A model generated the notes under the pieces. The model saw only the letters and a list, made by a program, of their open reading frames with translations, searched no databases and had not been told where the DNA came from. The translations under genes were made by a program, and so were the position numbers. Positions 52,861 through 64,000 of a stretch of 64,000 nucleotides of DNA are shown piece after piece; the stretch's first letter is position 1, and each line of letters starts with the position of its first letter. The DNA lies in NCBI GenBank assembly GCA_027475525.1, contig JAMWFC010000046.1, positions 186,001-250,000 on the forward strand, written 5' to 3'. This DNA comes from Macrolepiota albuminosa (lineage: Eukaryota; Basidiomycota; Agaricomycetes; Agaricales; Agaricaceae).

Positions 52861-53853
52861 TCAATGCTTTGCAAGAAAGCGAAAGCTTTCAATGATAGCT
52901 TTTACCATTTCACTATGTAATTTTGCAAAAGAAGGACAGTGAGAAGGATGAATACATTTTAAAATAGAATGCAATGATTTTTTTGAAAATGTTTGTGAAG
53001 ATAACAAGCTCACATTATTATCGTTCTCAGTATTTTCCAACAACTGATGCAATACAGGCTTATGTATTTGACAATTCTTGTAATGTAACAAAGGATTTTC
53101 AGGGATTAGTAAAGCGTGCAAAACTTTCTCACCAAATAACTGAAGAGCAATGTTATAAAAAAGTTTAGGCAGCATTTCAGAAGAAGAATCTGGAAAAAAA
53201 GAACATAACTGCTTATTTATTTGATTTGATGTAAGAGTAAGACATTTCTGCCTATATTCCAAGAAGTGAGACAAAATAGTGCTAGCAAGAGCTTCCTTAT
53301 TCCAACATTTAGGCATAATTAATTCTGAATTAAATGCAGATTTTAAGTCTTTACAGGAAAGTTCATTCAAAGATGCAAGATAATGATCTTGAGTATAATA
53401 CAACCATGTGGGGTGGTTTTTATAGTGCAGATAGGTGCAAAATAAAGAAAAATATTTGCAAGGATGAAAAAAAGAAGAACAAATATCGTAACAATCCAAA
53501 GTAATAAATGTTCTCTCTCCAAGATTGCATACAGTAAATATTCCTGTTGTGTAAGTGACAATGTAGGAAGATGTGGAATTTTCATCTTTAAAAACATTAG
53601 TCAACCATTCAATCACAGAATTTGAAGAATCAAAACTAGAAGAATTTGGAAAGTATAAAGTATTATAATATTTTGGATATTCCTCAGGTAAAAACTCAAC
53701 ATGCATAGGAGGGCAATCTTTTTCATCAAGTACTCTAGGTGCATGACATGGCAATTTTATTAAGGGAAACATGCTGTAATGATGTGAGAGTACTAATTTT
53801 AATGGTAGTACACAAGATTCAGTAGTAGTACACAAAATTTGGTGGGAGTTCAC
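52861..53853 (-). CDS. Helitron companion or upstream exon ORF
   Basis: 330 codons on the minus strand, same direction as and 170 bases upstream of the Rep frame. It is rich in Ser, Leu, His and Cys, with KLVLSHHYSMFPLIKLPCHAPRV near the start and no known catalytic motif. Position, spacing and equal AT content suggest it is the N-terminal part or a partner protein of the same Helitron. Alternatively it is an unrelated hypothetical gene. Confidence 0.45.
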   Translation of the reverse strand: MNSHQILCTTTESCVLPLKLVLSHHYSMFPLIKLPCHAPRVLDEKDCPPMHVEFLPEEYPKYYNTLYFPNSSSFDSSNSVIEWLTNVFKDENSTSSYIVTYTTGIFTVCNLGERTFITLDCYDICSSFFHPCKYFSLFCTYLHYKNHPTWLYYTQDHYLASLNELSCKDLKSAFNSELIMPKCWNKEALASTILSHFLEYRQKCLTLTSNQINKQLCSFFPDSSSEMLPKLFYNIALQLFGEKVLHALLIPENPLLHYKNCQIHKPVLHQLLENTENDNNVSLLSSQTFSKKSLHSILKCIHPSHCPSFAKLHSEMVKAIIESFRFLAKH

Positions 53854-54950
53854 GTTTATTTCAGTGGGATTTCACAAGTACCTAATATAGATAACTAGAT
53901 AAAAAAAAATACTACAACACCCACTAAAAAAACAGCATCAGTAAAAGAAAGCAAAATTAAAGAAAAAAAAAAGTAGAAAAAACGCACATAGATAAAACTT
54001 GAAAAGCAATCCTATACAAAATATAAATGACACAAAAAATAACAATAGAAAACAGCACAGACAGGTGAAATCACAATGGACAAGTGGAACAGGAAAGTAG
54101 CAAACACACAACGTTGTTGGAACAGAAATGAGCAGATGATGTGCACTAGTGGTGGACAAGCGATTACAGAACAGCAACAAACAGGTATCATAAAATGACA
54201 ACAGACAAACAACAACAGTGCAATGCAAGAAACACACGGCGTGAAATAGTAGTCAAACAAGCAGCAAGCAAGGAACAGCAGTGAACAGGCAGCACAAAAT
54301 TGTACTGCAACAGAAAACAAGCACTATAGCAGACAGAGATTACAATAGGCAGACATGAAATGAATAAAGACAACACTTATAACAGGCTTGCAGACAGCGC
54401 TGCGGCAGGAAATGATTACATTATGAAGGATTAAAGCACTAGTAGTAAGAAAAACATACCAATATGACAAAATAGTCTGAATAGCAGTAGCAGACAATGG
54501 TAACAAAGACAAGTTTGAAGTCGTGAATATTTACTAATAATTAAAAAAAGTAAATGAGACAATACAAGCACTAATAAGGAACCTTATAGAAACTTTTCAA
54601 ACATTACATGATCTGGGGTAAATCTAGGGGAACTCGACCTTGTAAAAGATTATTAATTTTATATATTTATATATTTTTTTTATTGTTTTAATTCTTTTTT
54701 TATTTGTTTGTTCATTCATTCATTGCTTTTATTTATTTATTTATTTTAATGTTATTTTAAATATTCCTAATTTTAAATATGATGTATATACATGTACGTT
54801 GATAACTGAATACAATTTGTATTTACTGCAATAAAATGTTAAAATACAGTGCGTTAATACTACAATAAAATATGTGAATTATCTGTGGAACTTATAAGGA
54901 TCAGTAAGCATTAAAATTAAACTGACTTACATGAAAAATACAGACAGAAT
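53854..54950. other. AT-rich, low-complexity spacer
   Basis: No gene. 53880-54540 is A/C-rich with many AACAG-like runs. 54640-54770 is made of TTTAT/TTCATT simple repeats. It could contain the 5' end of the Helitron. Confidence 0.5.
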
Positions 54951-55591
54951 TTATACGTTCCGCTTATGTGAGGTCTGTAATGTGCCCACACTAATAAAAT
55001 TAGACAATGAAATACCGGACGACTGAAAACTCATGATTTCTCTCAGAGAGGTGTTGAAAACATGATGAAGAGTTACTCTAGTCAGAATAATATGCATTAC
55101 TGTTATGGCCCCAGCCATCCAGCTGTACAATGCACCAGCATACAAATAAGTGTATGCTTCATCTAAGTATTGCTCATTGTCACTTGAGTATAAGTGAAAA
55201 GCCACAACAAGATGACTTTTTTGGTCAAATCCCTTTATTGTGAGATGTTGTGCGTTATGGTCTCTATGAGCATAAGCGCTGACAGTAATATATAAATTTG
55301 ACATCATAAAACTGCCTATAAAGGCTAAAATATCCAGAAAAACTCACCAGAAAACTAGATTGGCAACGTTCACCCACGTCAATACATCAAAGTACTGACT
55401 AGATACTGTAAATAAGGCAATGTCAGCCATTTTCCTCATCCGTCTGCTGTGCGATGATGTAGCGGAAGTGCAGGGGTGCCAACACTGAATACTAGCTATG
55501 GGGAGCATAGACATGATGTTATGTGAGTGGAATAACAAATATAAACGTATATGAAGATATATTGAGAGGACACATCGACATCGTACATTTG
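54951..55591 (-). pseudogene. Unrecognised ORF pair
   Basis: Minus-strand frames 54951-55307 (118 codons) and 55344-55625 read in the same direction. They could be exons of one gene (KMADIALFTVSSQYFDVLTW ... MSNLYITVSAYAHRDHNAQH). I do not recognise the family. The upstream exon is entered by the solo LTR at 55592. Confidence 0.3.
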
Positions 55592-56090
55592 TGTCAGGGG
55601 ACTCCTCATTTCTTCCTTCTCTCACTCCTTATCTCTTCACTCTCCTTCCATTCATTCTCTTATTTCTTCTGACATTATTTCATTTCACTGTTTCTATTCT
55701 TTCAACACTATCTGTTAGTACTACTCTCAGCCCTTGAGATGCTCTGGTTCTTTAGCCACTATTCAGACAAGTGTGGGCCCACTCAGCACCGCTTCCAGAC
55801 CGCTTATATAAGCCAGAGTTTGCCAGAGTTTGCCCCTTATTTGTACAAGTGTTTATGTAGGCAATTTTCGAGTTTTTAAGGTTTTGTTGTACTGTACAGT
55901 TGTTTCCCACGCTTCAGAGGCCCCAGAAGTGTCCAACCTGGCATAGAGAATCCCTAGACTTGTTCTCTTTGGATCTCCCTCTGCCAGGTGAGTAGCTACC
56001 TTGATATTGTCAGTATATATTCTAATACACTTTGAATCTCCCTCTGCCAGCTGTGTGACGGAGCCACAGCCTCTAGAGGTTGCCCTTACA
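55592..56090 (+). mobile_element. 499-bp solo LTR
   Basis: TGTCAGGGG...CCCTTACA, flanked by a perfect 5-bp duplication ATTTG (55587-55591 and 56091-56095). It is the inverted partner of 41098-41596. A central palindrome CTTATATAAG may be the TATA region. CTCCCTCTGCCAG occurs twice near its end, about 68 bases apart. Confidence 0.92.
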
Positions 56091-56095
56091 ATTTG

Positions 56096-57329
56096 TCATG
56101 TAAGTAGTGAGTTCGCGCTAACTATATGTTTTAATGATAACTCAACATATTGGCTGGTTTATCAAATTAGTGCATTGTAGTTCATCCTATTGGTGTATGA
56201 GTAACATGTTGTATTTTCCATAGAGGTTCATGCAGAAACGTTTGGTTTTGACTTGCGGAAATCCATAGATTGATCAGACTGACATTTTTTCTGTACTGTA
56301 TTACTTGATATAATTTTACCCATGGGAGTGTTCTAGCCCGGAGCGAGTAATAAGTACCAAGTCAATATACAGCAACAGTATTTGCTTCTATCAGGTGTCT
56401 GTTGAGCAAGTACACAGCAACATAGAATGCTAGTACTAGTACAACCAAGCAGTGGTGGGAATGCATTTTTTAGACCGTACAATAGCATTTTGTAAGAGGG
56501 AGCCAGATGTAACATAGCCAGTATAAGAAACCACCGAAAGGAATGAACAGACTGAAAGGCATAGAAAGGTGGAGAGCACATCAAAGGAGAAGAGGTGAAG
56601 GATTATGTAAGTACTTTAATATATAAAAAACAAAATAGTAATATATATCATCAAATAGATATGTAGCATAAGTTGTTTCAACATACCATAAATTTGTACC
56701 TTTTGTTTTTAAATAAACAATTGTGTTTCTTACTTTTACAAGTAGAAACCGGGTTTCCTTGTTGGCTAGCCTTGTACAAAGTGGCATGACAATGAGTAAA
56801 TGTATATATGTGTATTTGCTACGTAATATCCAAACAGTCATTCAACCAAACCATTATGTAATATAAAGTCACATTTATAAATTCAGTATTTAATTTTACT
56901 AGTCATTCCTTTTATAATTTAATAATCATTTAAAATAATGACAAAATAAATAAGCAAATATAATTAAACCAATTGTTCCACCAAACACTTATATAATATA
57001 CTATCACATTAAAAATTTCACCGTCGTGAAATTGGTCAGATGAACATATGGTGGACATAACATGCCCAAACTCATGATTACTAACTAATAAACCACATTT
57101 AATACACGTGAATACATATTATATCAACGTTTGGATGCACAGCAGAGAAATAAATAAGTAATTAAATAAATAAAATATATAAGTAAATCAATTGTCCCAC
57201 CAAACGCTTATATAACATGCACCTTTGTTCACTGAATAGGTATACCAAGGATTGTCTTTATGGACTACTTAGTCCTGATTTAGCTGTCGTTAATGAAAAT
57301 AAATTATATTTTGGTTAAATCAGATTAAA
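56096..57329. other. AT-rich intergenic sequence
   Basis: No gene recognised. Several partly repeated phrases (ACCAAACNCTTATATAATAT near 56990 and 57197) suggest old duplicated non-coding sequence. Confidence 0.5.
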
Positions 57330-57365
57330 TTGTATGCTCTATGGACACGTTTAACATATATTATG

Positions 57366-59035
57366 TCAGCATTCAGGTTCAAGGAATTAGAGTATTTATT
57401 CAGGGATTGTGGAATTACTGACCACACACAGATGAAGGAATACGTGGCAAGGTACATGTCATATGACACGCCAGAGATGTGGACAGGTCTTGCTGAGTTT
57501 GCCGTCTTTGTTCCTGCCACACCACCAGTTCCAGCCCAAGGTGCCTTGTATGAAGGCTGGAAGACGGCAGTAATCCAGTTGTACCCTGGTGCTGAAGAGG
57601 CTACCCCCTATACAGTAAACGAGTTGCAGAAACTAGTACAGGAATCTTTTGACAATGGCACATCTTTGCTTGGCAGATTTTCTACATATTACCACAAGTT
57701 CCAGAAAATTGCTAGATGGCTTCTGCAAAACGGCAAGCTCTATATTAACGAGAAACATTGTCTATTCCAACAGGGCATTCTGACTTCATTGTGGACTTGT
57801 ATTGCTCATTGTCTAGAAATTGTCCAGCAGGCTCATCACCGGGAGGAGCCATATAACGTTGCCGACATCTTTGAAGCCGGTAAATGGGTTCTTAAGGGAA
57901 TGGACACTGGCATTGGTATACAACATGCTAGGATGAGCCCATTCTCTGACTGAACCAACGGTATTATTCCCATCCTGCCTCCTGTTGCCAACTTTGTTAA
58001 GAAAGAGGATCTCAATGCTGCCATTACCACTGCTGTCGCTTCTGCCATGACTCGTATTGAGACCATGATCACAACCAACCTCACTGCTAACCAACCTGCT
58101 AATATACCTGCACCTGGCCCTTGCCACTTCTGTGAGGAAATTAGCCATACAATGACAAGAGGACGCTGCATGACTTTAGAAAATTATATTTGGCAAGGAA
58201 GAATTCAAGGGGCTATTGAGGGCAAGATGGTTCTAACTACTGGTGCCACCATCCCCAACTACCCAGACAAGAAGTCCTTCCAGGAGCGAGTTGATGAATA
58301 GCATAGGCACAATCCAGGACAAATAGTTACAGGCATGCTTTCCAGCAATGCTAACCCTGACCCTGAGCAGGCAACTCAACAGCAAATGATTCACAAGGTC
58401 TTACACTTTGACAGTGTTGGCAACCATCCTACTTTCTCATGGGAAGAACAAATCACTAAGCTACAGAAGGAATTGGATTTGCTTAAGAACCAGGTTTTTG
58501 ATAGGGTTGAAGTTAAGCAGCCTAAACAACCTCTCAAAGGATATAAGCCAATGCCTCCCGCTAGCAAGTTACCGACTGCTGCTCCTGCTGCACCTCCAGC
58601 TACAACCTCAGAACTGTCCTCATCCTCTGCTGCTCCTGAAACACCTTTGCTGCCTCTCCACTCCTACTCAGGAATTTCTGACAGATATCATGCTCCCCCA
58701 CAATAAAACTTTGCTGCTCCCAAAAAGCGTCCTGAAGGTGGTTACCGACCTACTGCGCCAATATTTGATATAGAAAAGTCAAACCACGTCTTCAGTCGCA
58801 TCATGAAAACCGCCATCACCTTATCAGTTGAAGAACTTTGTAGCATTGCCCCAGACGTCCACAGCCAAGTCAAGGCTGCAGTCACTCCCCGATGACCCTT
58901 GGCAACAGCCATTGCTGAGGTCGATGAACTCGACAATGCGCTTCCCAGTTTTTCTGTTACTATCACGCTAAACAACCGGGAATCTCACTACAGTCAGCCT
59001 AAAGTAGAACTTTATGGGGAGGTGTTGGATATGCT
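57366..59035 (+). pseudogene. Gypsy gag-type polyprotein N-terminus with DUF4100-like region
   Basis: Gag-like start (FRFKELEYLFRDCGITDHTQ, LYPGAEEATPYTVNELQKLV), then TGA at 57951. A zinc-binding segment follows (CHFCEEISHTMTRGRC), then RVDE with TAG where this family has tryptophan, and HNPGQIVTGM. A Pro/Ser-rich hinge ends with TAA at 58704. The last block (RPTAPIFDIEKSNHVFSRIM ... LSVEELCSIAPDVHSQVK) matches the DUF4100 region of this agaricomycete Gypsy polyprotein. The protease expected next is absent; the sequence changes to Copia at about 59035. Confidence 0.72.
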
Positions 59036-59039
59036 ACCA

Positions 59040-60926
59040 ACAGCTTTGGCTATGCAGACATCGAATCAATGTGAGGACTTGGTTTGTGATAGCTGCAAAG
59101 CATGGGGCCGCCCTGTGTACACAGGTCATACAAAGCCTTGGTGTATCCTGGACAGAGGTGGTATGGCAGGCAAGACCCTTGAAGAAGTGAGAACTGCATG
59201 TATAGCCCACTACAAGGCTAAAAGGAACCAACATGACAAAAAGAAAGGCACAACCAAGCTTAGATTACCCCTGCAAGCAGTTCAGCTTTTATAGTGGAGG
59301 GCGACTTAGATACATTAGCTGCCTACATTGCTGACCAAGTGGGTAAGGCTAAAACTGTGATGTCAAAAGGCGAGTTTGCTGGGCTGGCTTCTGATGAGAT
59401 ACTGGAGTCTCTTGCAATAGCAGAAGGTTTTGAAATTCACACATGAATTGCACTGGAGGAGGAGTGAGTTAGTATTGATTGGAAAGAATGTGCAGAGACT
59501 ACATTATCCAGTACTACCACTACATTTGACTCATGCCCATTCTATCTAGACTCTGGTGCCACCGTCCACATCTCCCCAAACATATCCAATTTTATATCTC
59601 TGAAGCCCATAATCCACAAACATATTTGAGGAGTAGGCAGATTGACAATCTCTGCAACTGCCACTGGTCAAATGCAGATATACTTAGCAAATGGCTCTTA
59701 TCTAGTACTCAACAATGCACTGTATGTTCCAAAAGCTACTGTCAGATTACTCTTGGTTAGCTCCATAGCAAAGAGAACAAACATTTTTATGATGTTTAAT
59801 GACACAAAGGCAACCCTGTTTAAAAAGGATACAAATCAATTGATTGCAAATGGAACCCTACTTCCCACAAAAAACCTTTATGCATTAAACCTCTATGATG
59901 AATCAGCATTTTTGGTTCACCCATCACCCAATATCATTACATGGCATCGATGATTGGGCCATGTGAATTATCAAACAATCATCAAAATGGCAAAGTCTGG
60001 CATGATCAAAGGTATGCCATCCAACGTTTCCTCCAAACCACCAAAATGTGACAAATGTATTCGTGGCAAACAGGCAAGGACCCCAGTCCCAAAGGTCCAG
60101 GAGGAGGGAATTGGACATAGAGCTACTCAAAAATTAGGGATTGTCTGGGTAGACTTAACTGGGAAGCAGGATATTACATCATGAACAGAGAATAATTACA
60201 TCATGAACATTGCTGACAACTCTACAAATAAACTGTGGTCTATATGGCTCAAATTGAAGAGTGACGTGTTCAATGAGCTGAAGATGTGGATATTAGCATG
60301 ACAAGTTGAAACAGGATTACAAGTTGGCATACTTCAGTCTAGAAATGATTCAGAGATCATAGTCAAGGAGAACAAAGCATGGTACCGCTCTCAAGGGATA
60401 ACAACACAGTATGGTGCTGTATACACATTGGCACATCTTGGATGTGATGAACAAATGCATAGAACACTGATGGGTAAAAGTATTGCTATGTGACTGTATG
60501 CAAAATGCCCACCATTCTTATGAGATGAATTTTACCTGACTGCAACTTACCTGCATGGGAAGACAAAAACCTCATCCATAAAAGACATAACCCCAGATGA
60601 ACTCTGGTATGGCAAGAAGCCAAAATACTCATATATTTGTGAAATTGGCTGCCAAGTCTTTGTTCTGATTCTAGGCAAACATAACCTGAAAATTTATGAT
60701 AGATCAATTGTATGTGTCTTAGTAGGGTATGATCCTAAAGCAAAGGCTTACCAATGCTATGACAGAGTATCAAAATGGGTATACAGCACATACTACATTA
60801 AATTTGTCGAGCATCAATATGAGTATACTATGACAAGCCCAATTGCACTACCTACACCCTCATTGCTGGTTACAACACCTCTATTACTAGAACAGGCAGT
60901 CTCATTTATTGAAAGCATTTCATGAG
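59040..60926 (+). pseudogene. Copia gag-protease-integrase relic
   Basis: The gag zinc segment CDSCKAWGRP...GHTKPWC with RGGMAGKTLEEV aligns with CENC...GHTKQFC and GGGMAGKS of the nested Copia. The protease LDSGATVHISPN is at 59548-59580. Gag-preintegrase is ITWHR*LGHVNYQT (TGA at 59953 for arginine). Integrase has VWVDLTGK and DEQMHRTLMGK, but the second catalytic Asp block is unrecognisable (ILQSRNDSEIIV). Further TGAs lie at about 60299 and 60521, opposite tryptophan in the nested Copia, and at about 60492, opposite arginine. RT is missing; Gypsy D follows. Confidence 0.82.
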
Positions 60927-63127
60927 GGCATCTGATCAACCCTTTGTGATTCTGGACAATGATGATATACCTATCCAAACCACCAATGAAGCAATTAAAC
61001 CAGCTCCTATTATTCCAGATCTACTGAGAGATGTAGGGGCCACAGTGGGCTCAATGCCCACCAGAATAGCAGAAGCCTGCATAGAGGAGGTACCAGAGGA
61101 GGCTGCAATTCCTGAAGTAGCCTGCACAGAAAATTGCTTCCCATGCATGCTAGCAGTAGAAGAAGTCCTGGAGGTTGCAGAGCTCCCATAGGAGGTGATT
61201 GAGTCATCTAGCGATGACAATGCTGAAGCAGAGGAGCAGCGGTTGAAAACCACATACATTGTGTGCTTGCGGGTGTTCTGGGATCTACACCCAAAGGTGA
61301 TGAAATACACTACTCAGGTGCAACTCAAGGCCTATGCTACTAAATATACTGATTTGATGGTGAGAGTTCTCACTATAGAACTGCAAATGTATTTGCAGTG
61401 GAAGGCTGCAAGGCAATCAGAAGTGTCAACTCCCTGGAGCCACACATCTGAGGAATGCTCAGCACATCGTAATCAAGACATTGGAGTCGAGCTAGTGGAA
61501 GCACTAGCACGGGTGCAGAAAGTGCCCAAAGTAAAACCAGTGAGTACCTTCTATACTCCAGCAGGACAAGGGTGGCATGAGGAGCCCCCACACATGCATA
61601 ACTGAGACCTTAGGACAGAGATGTCAGGCCCAGATGGACACAATAGTACTGTGTTTAAGATTGAGAGCAAGGCATCTGTGATGCCGCGCATGCCAATGGC
61701 AGACATGTTGAGCAACAGAGTCACGTATCAATGTATGCGCAATGGCAACCTCAGGACTAAGGGACAGTCCCTTATTGATAATCAGATCATTGTATTTGAG
61801 GCACTAAGCCCATTGACAAGATGCATTGTCAATTCATAATGCAGGGCCAGGAGAATCAAGCTTCTTCAGAACCAGGGCAGCGCAATGATCATGATCGAGG
61901 AGACTTTCTTAATTGAGATGGCACCACCAGACGTGATGCCCCTAGTAATGGCCAAGATGAACACCCTAGGTTGATTCTCCAAGATGAGGGCAATTATGCC
62001 CACAGTCAAGGAGGCTTGTAACATCTGCTGCAGAGTGGATGAGGGAAGTCACTTTTCCAAGCTGCTGATTTAGCAACTAGATCTCCAGGCCTGCAGGAGG
62101 CCATCCAGATGCATCGTGAAGCCATGCACAATTGCCTGCATTGAGTAGTCAATGATGCCCTGAGGGTAACCTTATGGTTACCAGATGGGGTGAAGCTGTG
62201 TAAAGCAGATAGTAGGCACATTTATGCCTACATAGGCACACCCAAGTTCAGTGACTTGGAGGACTGGGCGATGGATGTATGTACCCAGCTCACTATGTGC
62301 TTATATGGAGGTGACTGTATGGAACAAGAACAAATCTTTGTTCTGCCCAAGTTCTTGGCTGGAGAGGCCATGGGGTGGTTTTGACAAGCAGAGACACTAC
62401 AGGATGCAAGGCAGGACTTCCAGTCTGCCAAGTACACTGAGAAGTTGGGAGTACAAGGGTTCTACAATACCCTTAACAACCATGCCCAGAACATGGCAGT
62501 ATACCCAGATAGGTATATGATGCTCAAAACATTTTTGGATGGTATTCCAGCAGACATGCACCACTATTTGATATGTGAGGATGGGCTGTTCCCAGAAGTC
62601 AACAATGTGGAAGAGTTTGTGGCATACGCCATCAGGTATGAGCAGTCCCTTAAGACTGCTAACCACTATGAGCATTGTAGTGGCCACAAAGGGGGAAGCA
62701 GGTGACTACTGCCTGCTGGGGCACCCTCACAGGGTCAGCATGTGGGGACCTTCTGGGCCAAGAAGGCTAACTTGGATTGTAACCACAACACACGGTTTGT
62801 GGTATGCAGAACTCTTGCAGCAAATTGAGAGTGAAGCTGCCTACAACCAGAGTGGGTGCCAGATGGAGAATGTCCTAAACCAAGGCCAGAATTCAAGCTG
62901 GCCAACCTACCTGGTCAGATGGGGACCTGTTTTGCATCTATTTTTTGAGACATGATAGAATGCTTTATGCACATCTACTTAGATGATATATTCATCTATT
63001 CAGATTCCATGGAGGAACATGAGCAGCACCTCAGAGTCATATTCAAATGACTATGCAAGTACAAGCTGTACTTGAAGTGGAAAAAGTGTGAGCTTTATGC
63101 TCAGAGTATAGACTGCTTAGGGCATGT
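60927..63127 (+). pseudogene. Gypsy D, an internally deleted relative of Gypsy A and B
   Basis: The gag N-terminal segment (LTIELQMYLQWKAARQSEVST at 61370-61430) aligns with FELEVVEYLKRKAARGSAVST of Gypsy A. A gag capsid part follows (DLEDWAMDVCTQLTMCLYGG, NNHAQNMAVYPD, KTFLDGIPADMHHY) with a TGA at 62382. At about 62950 the sequence jumps straight to the RT active-site region (CFMHIYLDDIFIYSDSMEEH, YLKWKKCELYAQSIDCLGH). Zinc knuckle, protease and the front half of RT are therefore deleted. The RT is cut at CLGHV by an LTR starting at 63128. Confidence 0.8.
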
Positions 63128-64000
63128 TGATAGGACCACACACAGGCTAGGTGCATCAACAGCAGACTTGGCATCAGTTCCAGACAGACACCTTGCCGCA
63201 CTCATGCCAAACTTGACGGACATGATTTATCCTTTCTAGGCCATTTCCAACGCACAAATGGCAGCTGGAATGACAGCTGTTATTAGGCCATTGGTAAGAT
63301 CTTGACAGGTGGTGCTAATTAATCAGCACATGGCCTAGCTAGCCAGTGACAGCACTTACAAATTAGCGTCTCCAGTGCTTGGTGTGCATAGTTGTGAGGA
63401 GTCCTGACAGGGTCCTGGTGTGCTAAAGTGGAGGTGATAAAACAATGTGCTAAATTATAGCGCTTTGGGGGCTACCTGGCAGACCGTAAGCATTGTAGTT
63501 TAAACAAAGATATTGAAGAAAAGACGAGTAGCACAGCGTATTGTGCCCGTAGGTGGCACCGTAAACAACAAAGACGAGATAGACAAGGCTAGCGGCCGAC
63601 TTAGTGACAAAGTTGAAGGAAGCTAGTGCAATTTGAATGCTAAGTGTAACTGTGTGCTCAAGGGGTTACGATTTGTTGTTATATACATGTAAAGTAGCTA
63701 TTTTATATACTATGCACTACCATGTTTGCCAAGATACAAGTCCATCTGTGGCGCTACCTCCTAGCACCTCTTCTTGTGGTTTCCTCTAACAGCGACCTGT
63801 CAACGGCGACCAACGGCGTTATGACTCATGGTGACCAGCGGCGACTCTATATTGGCTTAGAATTGCATGAGTCTGCTCACTTCTATTATAACTCCGATTG
63901 GCCAGCCTGTTCCGGGGTATGGTCGGAAAATCCTTGACAGACGCCATGAGTGCTAATGTCAGCGCTACTCATTGTATCAGTTCCTGACAGGTCCAGATGT
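63128..64000 (+). mobile_element. Second copy of the 936-bp-type LTR, truncated by window end
   Basis: TGATAGGACC, then TTAGG/CTAGG-GCATCAAC..., parallels the start of 45684-46619 and stays alignable with clear divergence, including CTTGCCGCACTC. It interrupts the RT of Gypsy D. Whether an internal element follows cannot be seen. Confidence 0.65.

Noticed and set aside
53938..54512. Cys/Phe-rich minus-strand ORFs
   Set aside because: They arise from A/C-rich low-complexity DNA and show no domain features.
57951..60523. UGA used as a sense codon (for Arg or Trp)
   Set aside because: TGA aligns with Arg, Trp and other residues, TAG and TAA stops also occur, and normal stops elsewhere include TGA. 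Decay of dead transposons explains it better than recoding.

Overview
This window is a transposon-packed, heterochromatin-like stretch of a filamentous fungal nuclear genome, most likely a mushroom-forming basidiomycete (Agaricomycetes). The evidence is short 44-57 nt introns with GT...CTRAC...AG signals, several Ty3/Gypsy chromoviruses with chromodomains, fungal-type Ty1/Copia elements with a CCHC-GGGMAGK gag signature, a Plavaka/CACTA-type Tnp2 transposase, a Helitron Rep protein and protein families otherwise known from agaricomycetes. I see no rRNA, tRNA or CRISPR, and no clearly intact host gene.

Layout. 1-1.3 kb: remnant of a zinc-knuckle hypothetical protein. 1.3-19.2 kb: Gypsy element A with 173-bp LTRs, a tandemly duplicated gag N-terminus, gag, protease, RT/RNase H, integrase-chromodomain and a large extra ORF (aORF) after pol. 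A near-complete Copia element (12643-17920, 5-bp target duplication) sits inside the aORF. 19.2-24.1 kb: Copia RT fragment, tandem repeats, a relic of the U5 snRNP GTPase gene (Snu114) and a degraded Plavaka transposase. 24.1-31.9 kb: Gypsy element C on the minus strand (3' LTR, pol, two tandem protease domains, gag, no 5' LTR), with an intron-containing antisense ORF between pol and the 3' LTR. 31.9-33.3 kb: fragment of a multi-exon coiled-coil gene. 33.3-43.8 kb: Gypsy element B, a relative of A that also carries the aORF and is broken by a solo LTR, a second LTR and a 100-N gap. 43.8-49.8 kb: a disrupted host-type gene (45325-47517) split by a 936-bp solo LTR, plus small hypothetical ORFs. 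50.2-53.9 kb: Helitron Rep half and a companion ORF. 53.9-57.3 kb: AT-rich DNA with another solo LTR. 57.3-64 kb: chimera of a DUF4100-type Gypsy gag, a Copia gag-protease-integrase and a deleted Gypsy element D, ended by a second copy of the 936-bp-type LTR that runs off the window.

How it fits together. Gag, protease, RT/RNase H and integrase are the standard replication set of LTR retrotransposons; the chromodomains would direct integration to heterochromatin, consistent with the nesting. Nearly all copies are dead. In Gypsy A and B together I counted 12 in-frame stops from protease to aORF; 11 are TGA, and 8 lie opposite an arginine in the sister copy, which points to CGA-to-TGA deamination. 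Two exact 77-bp tandem duplications (28671 and 37034), each breaking an otherwise open ORF, and the 100-N gap suggest that some breaks are assembly artefacts.

The best candidates for something undescribed are the ~978-aa accessory ORF downstream of integrase in Gypsy A and B, the antisense, spliced, cysteine-cluster ORF of Gypsy C, and the double protease of Gypsy C.
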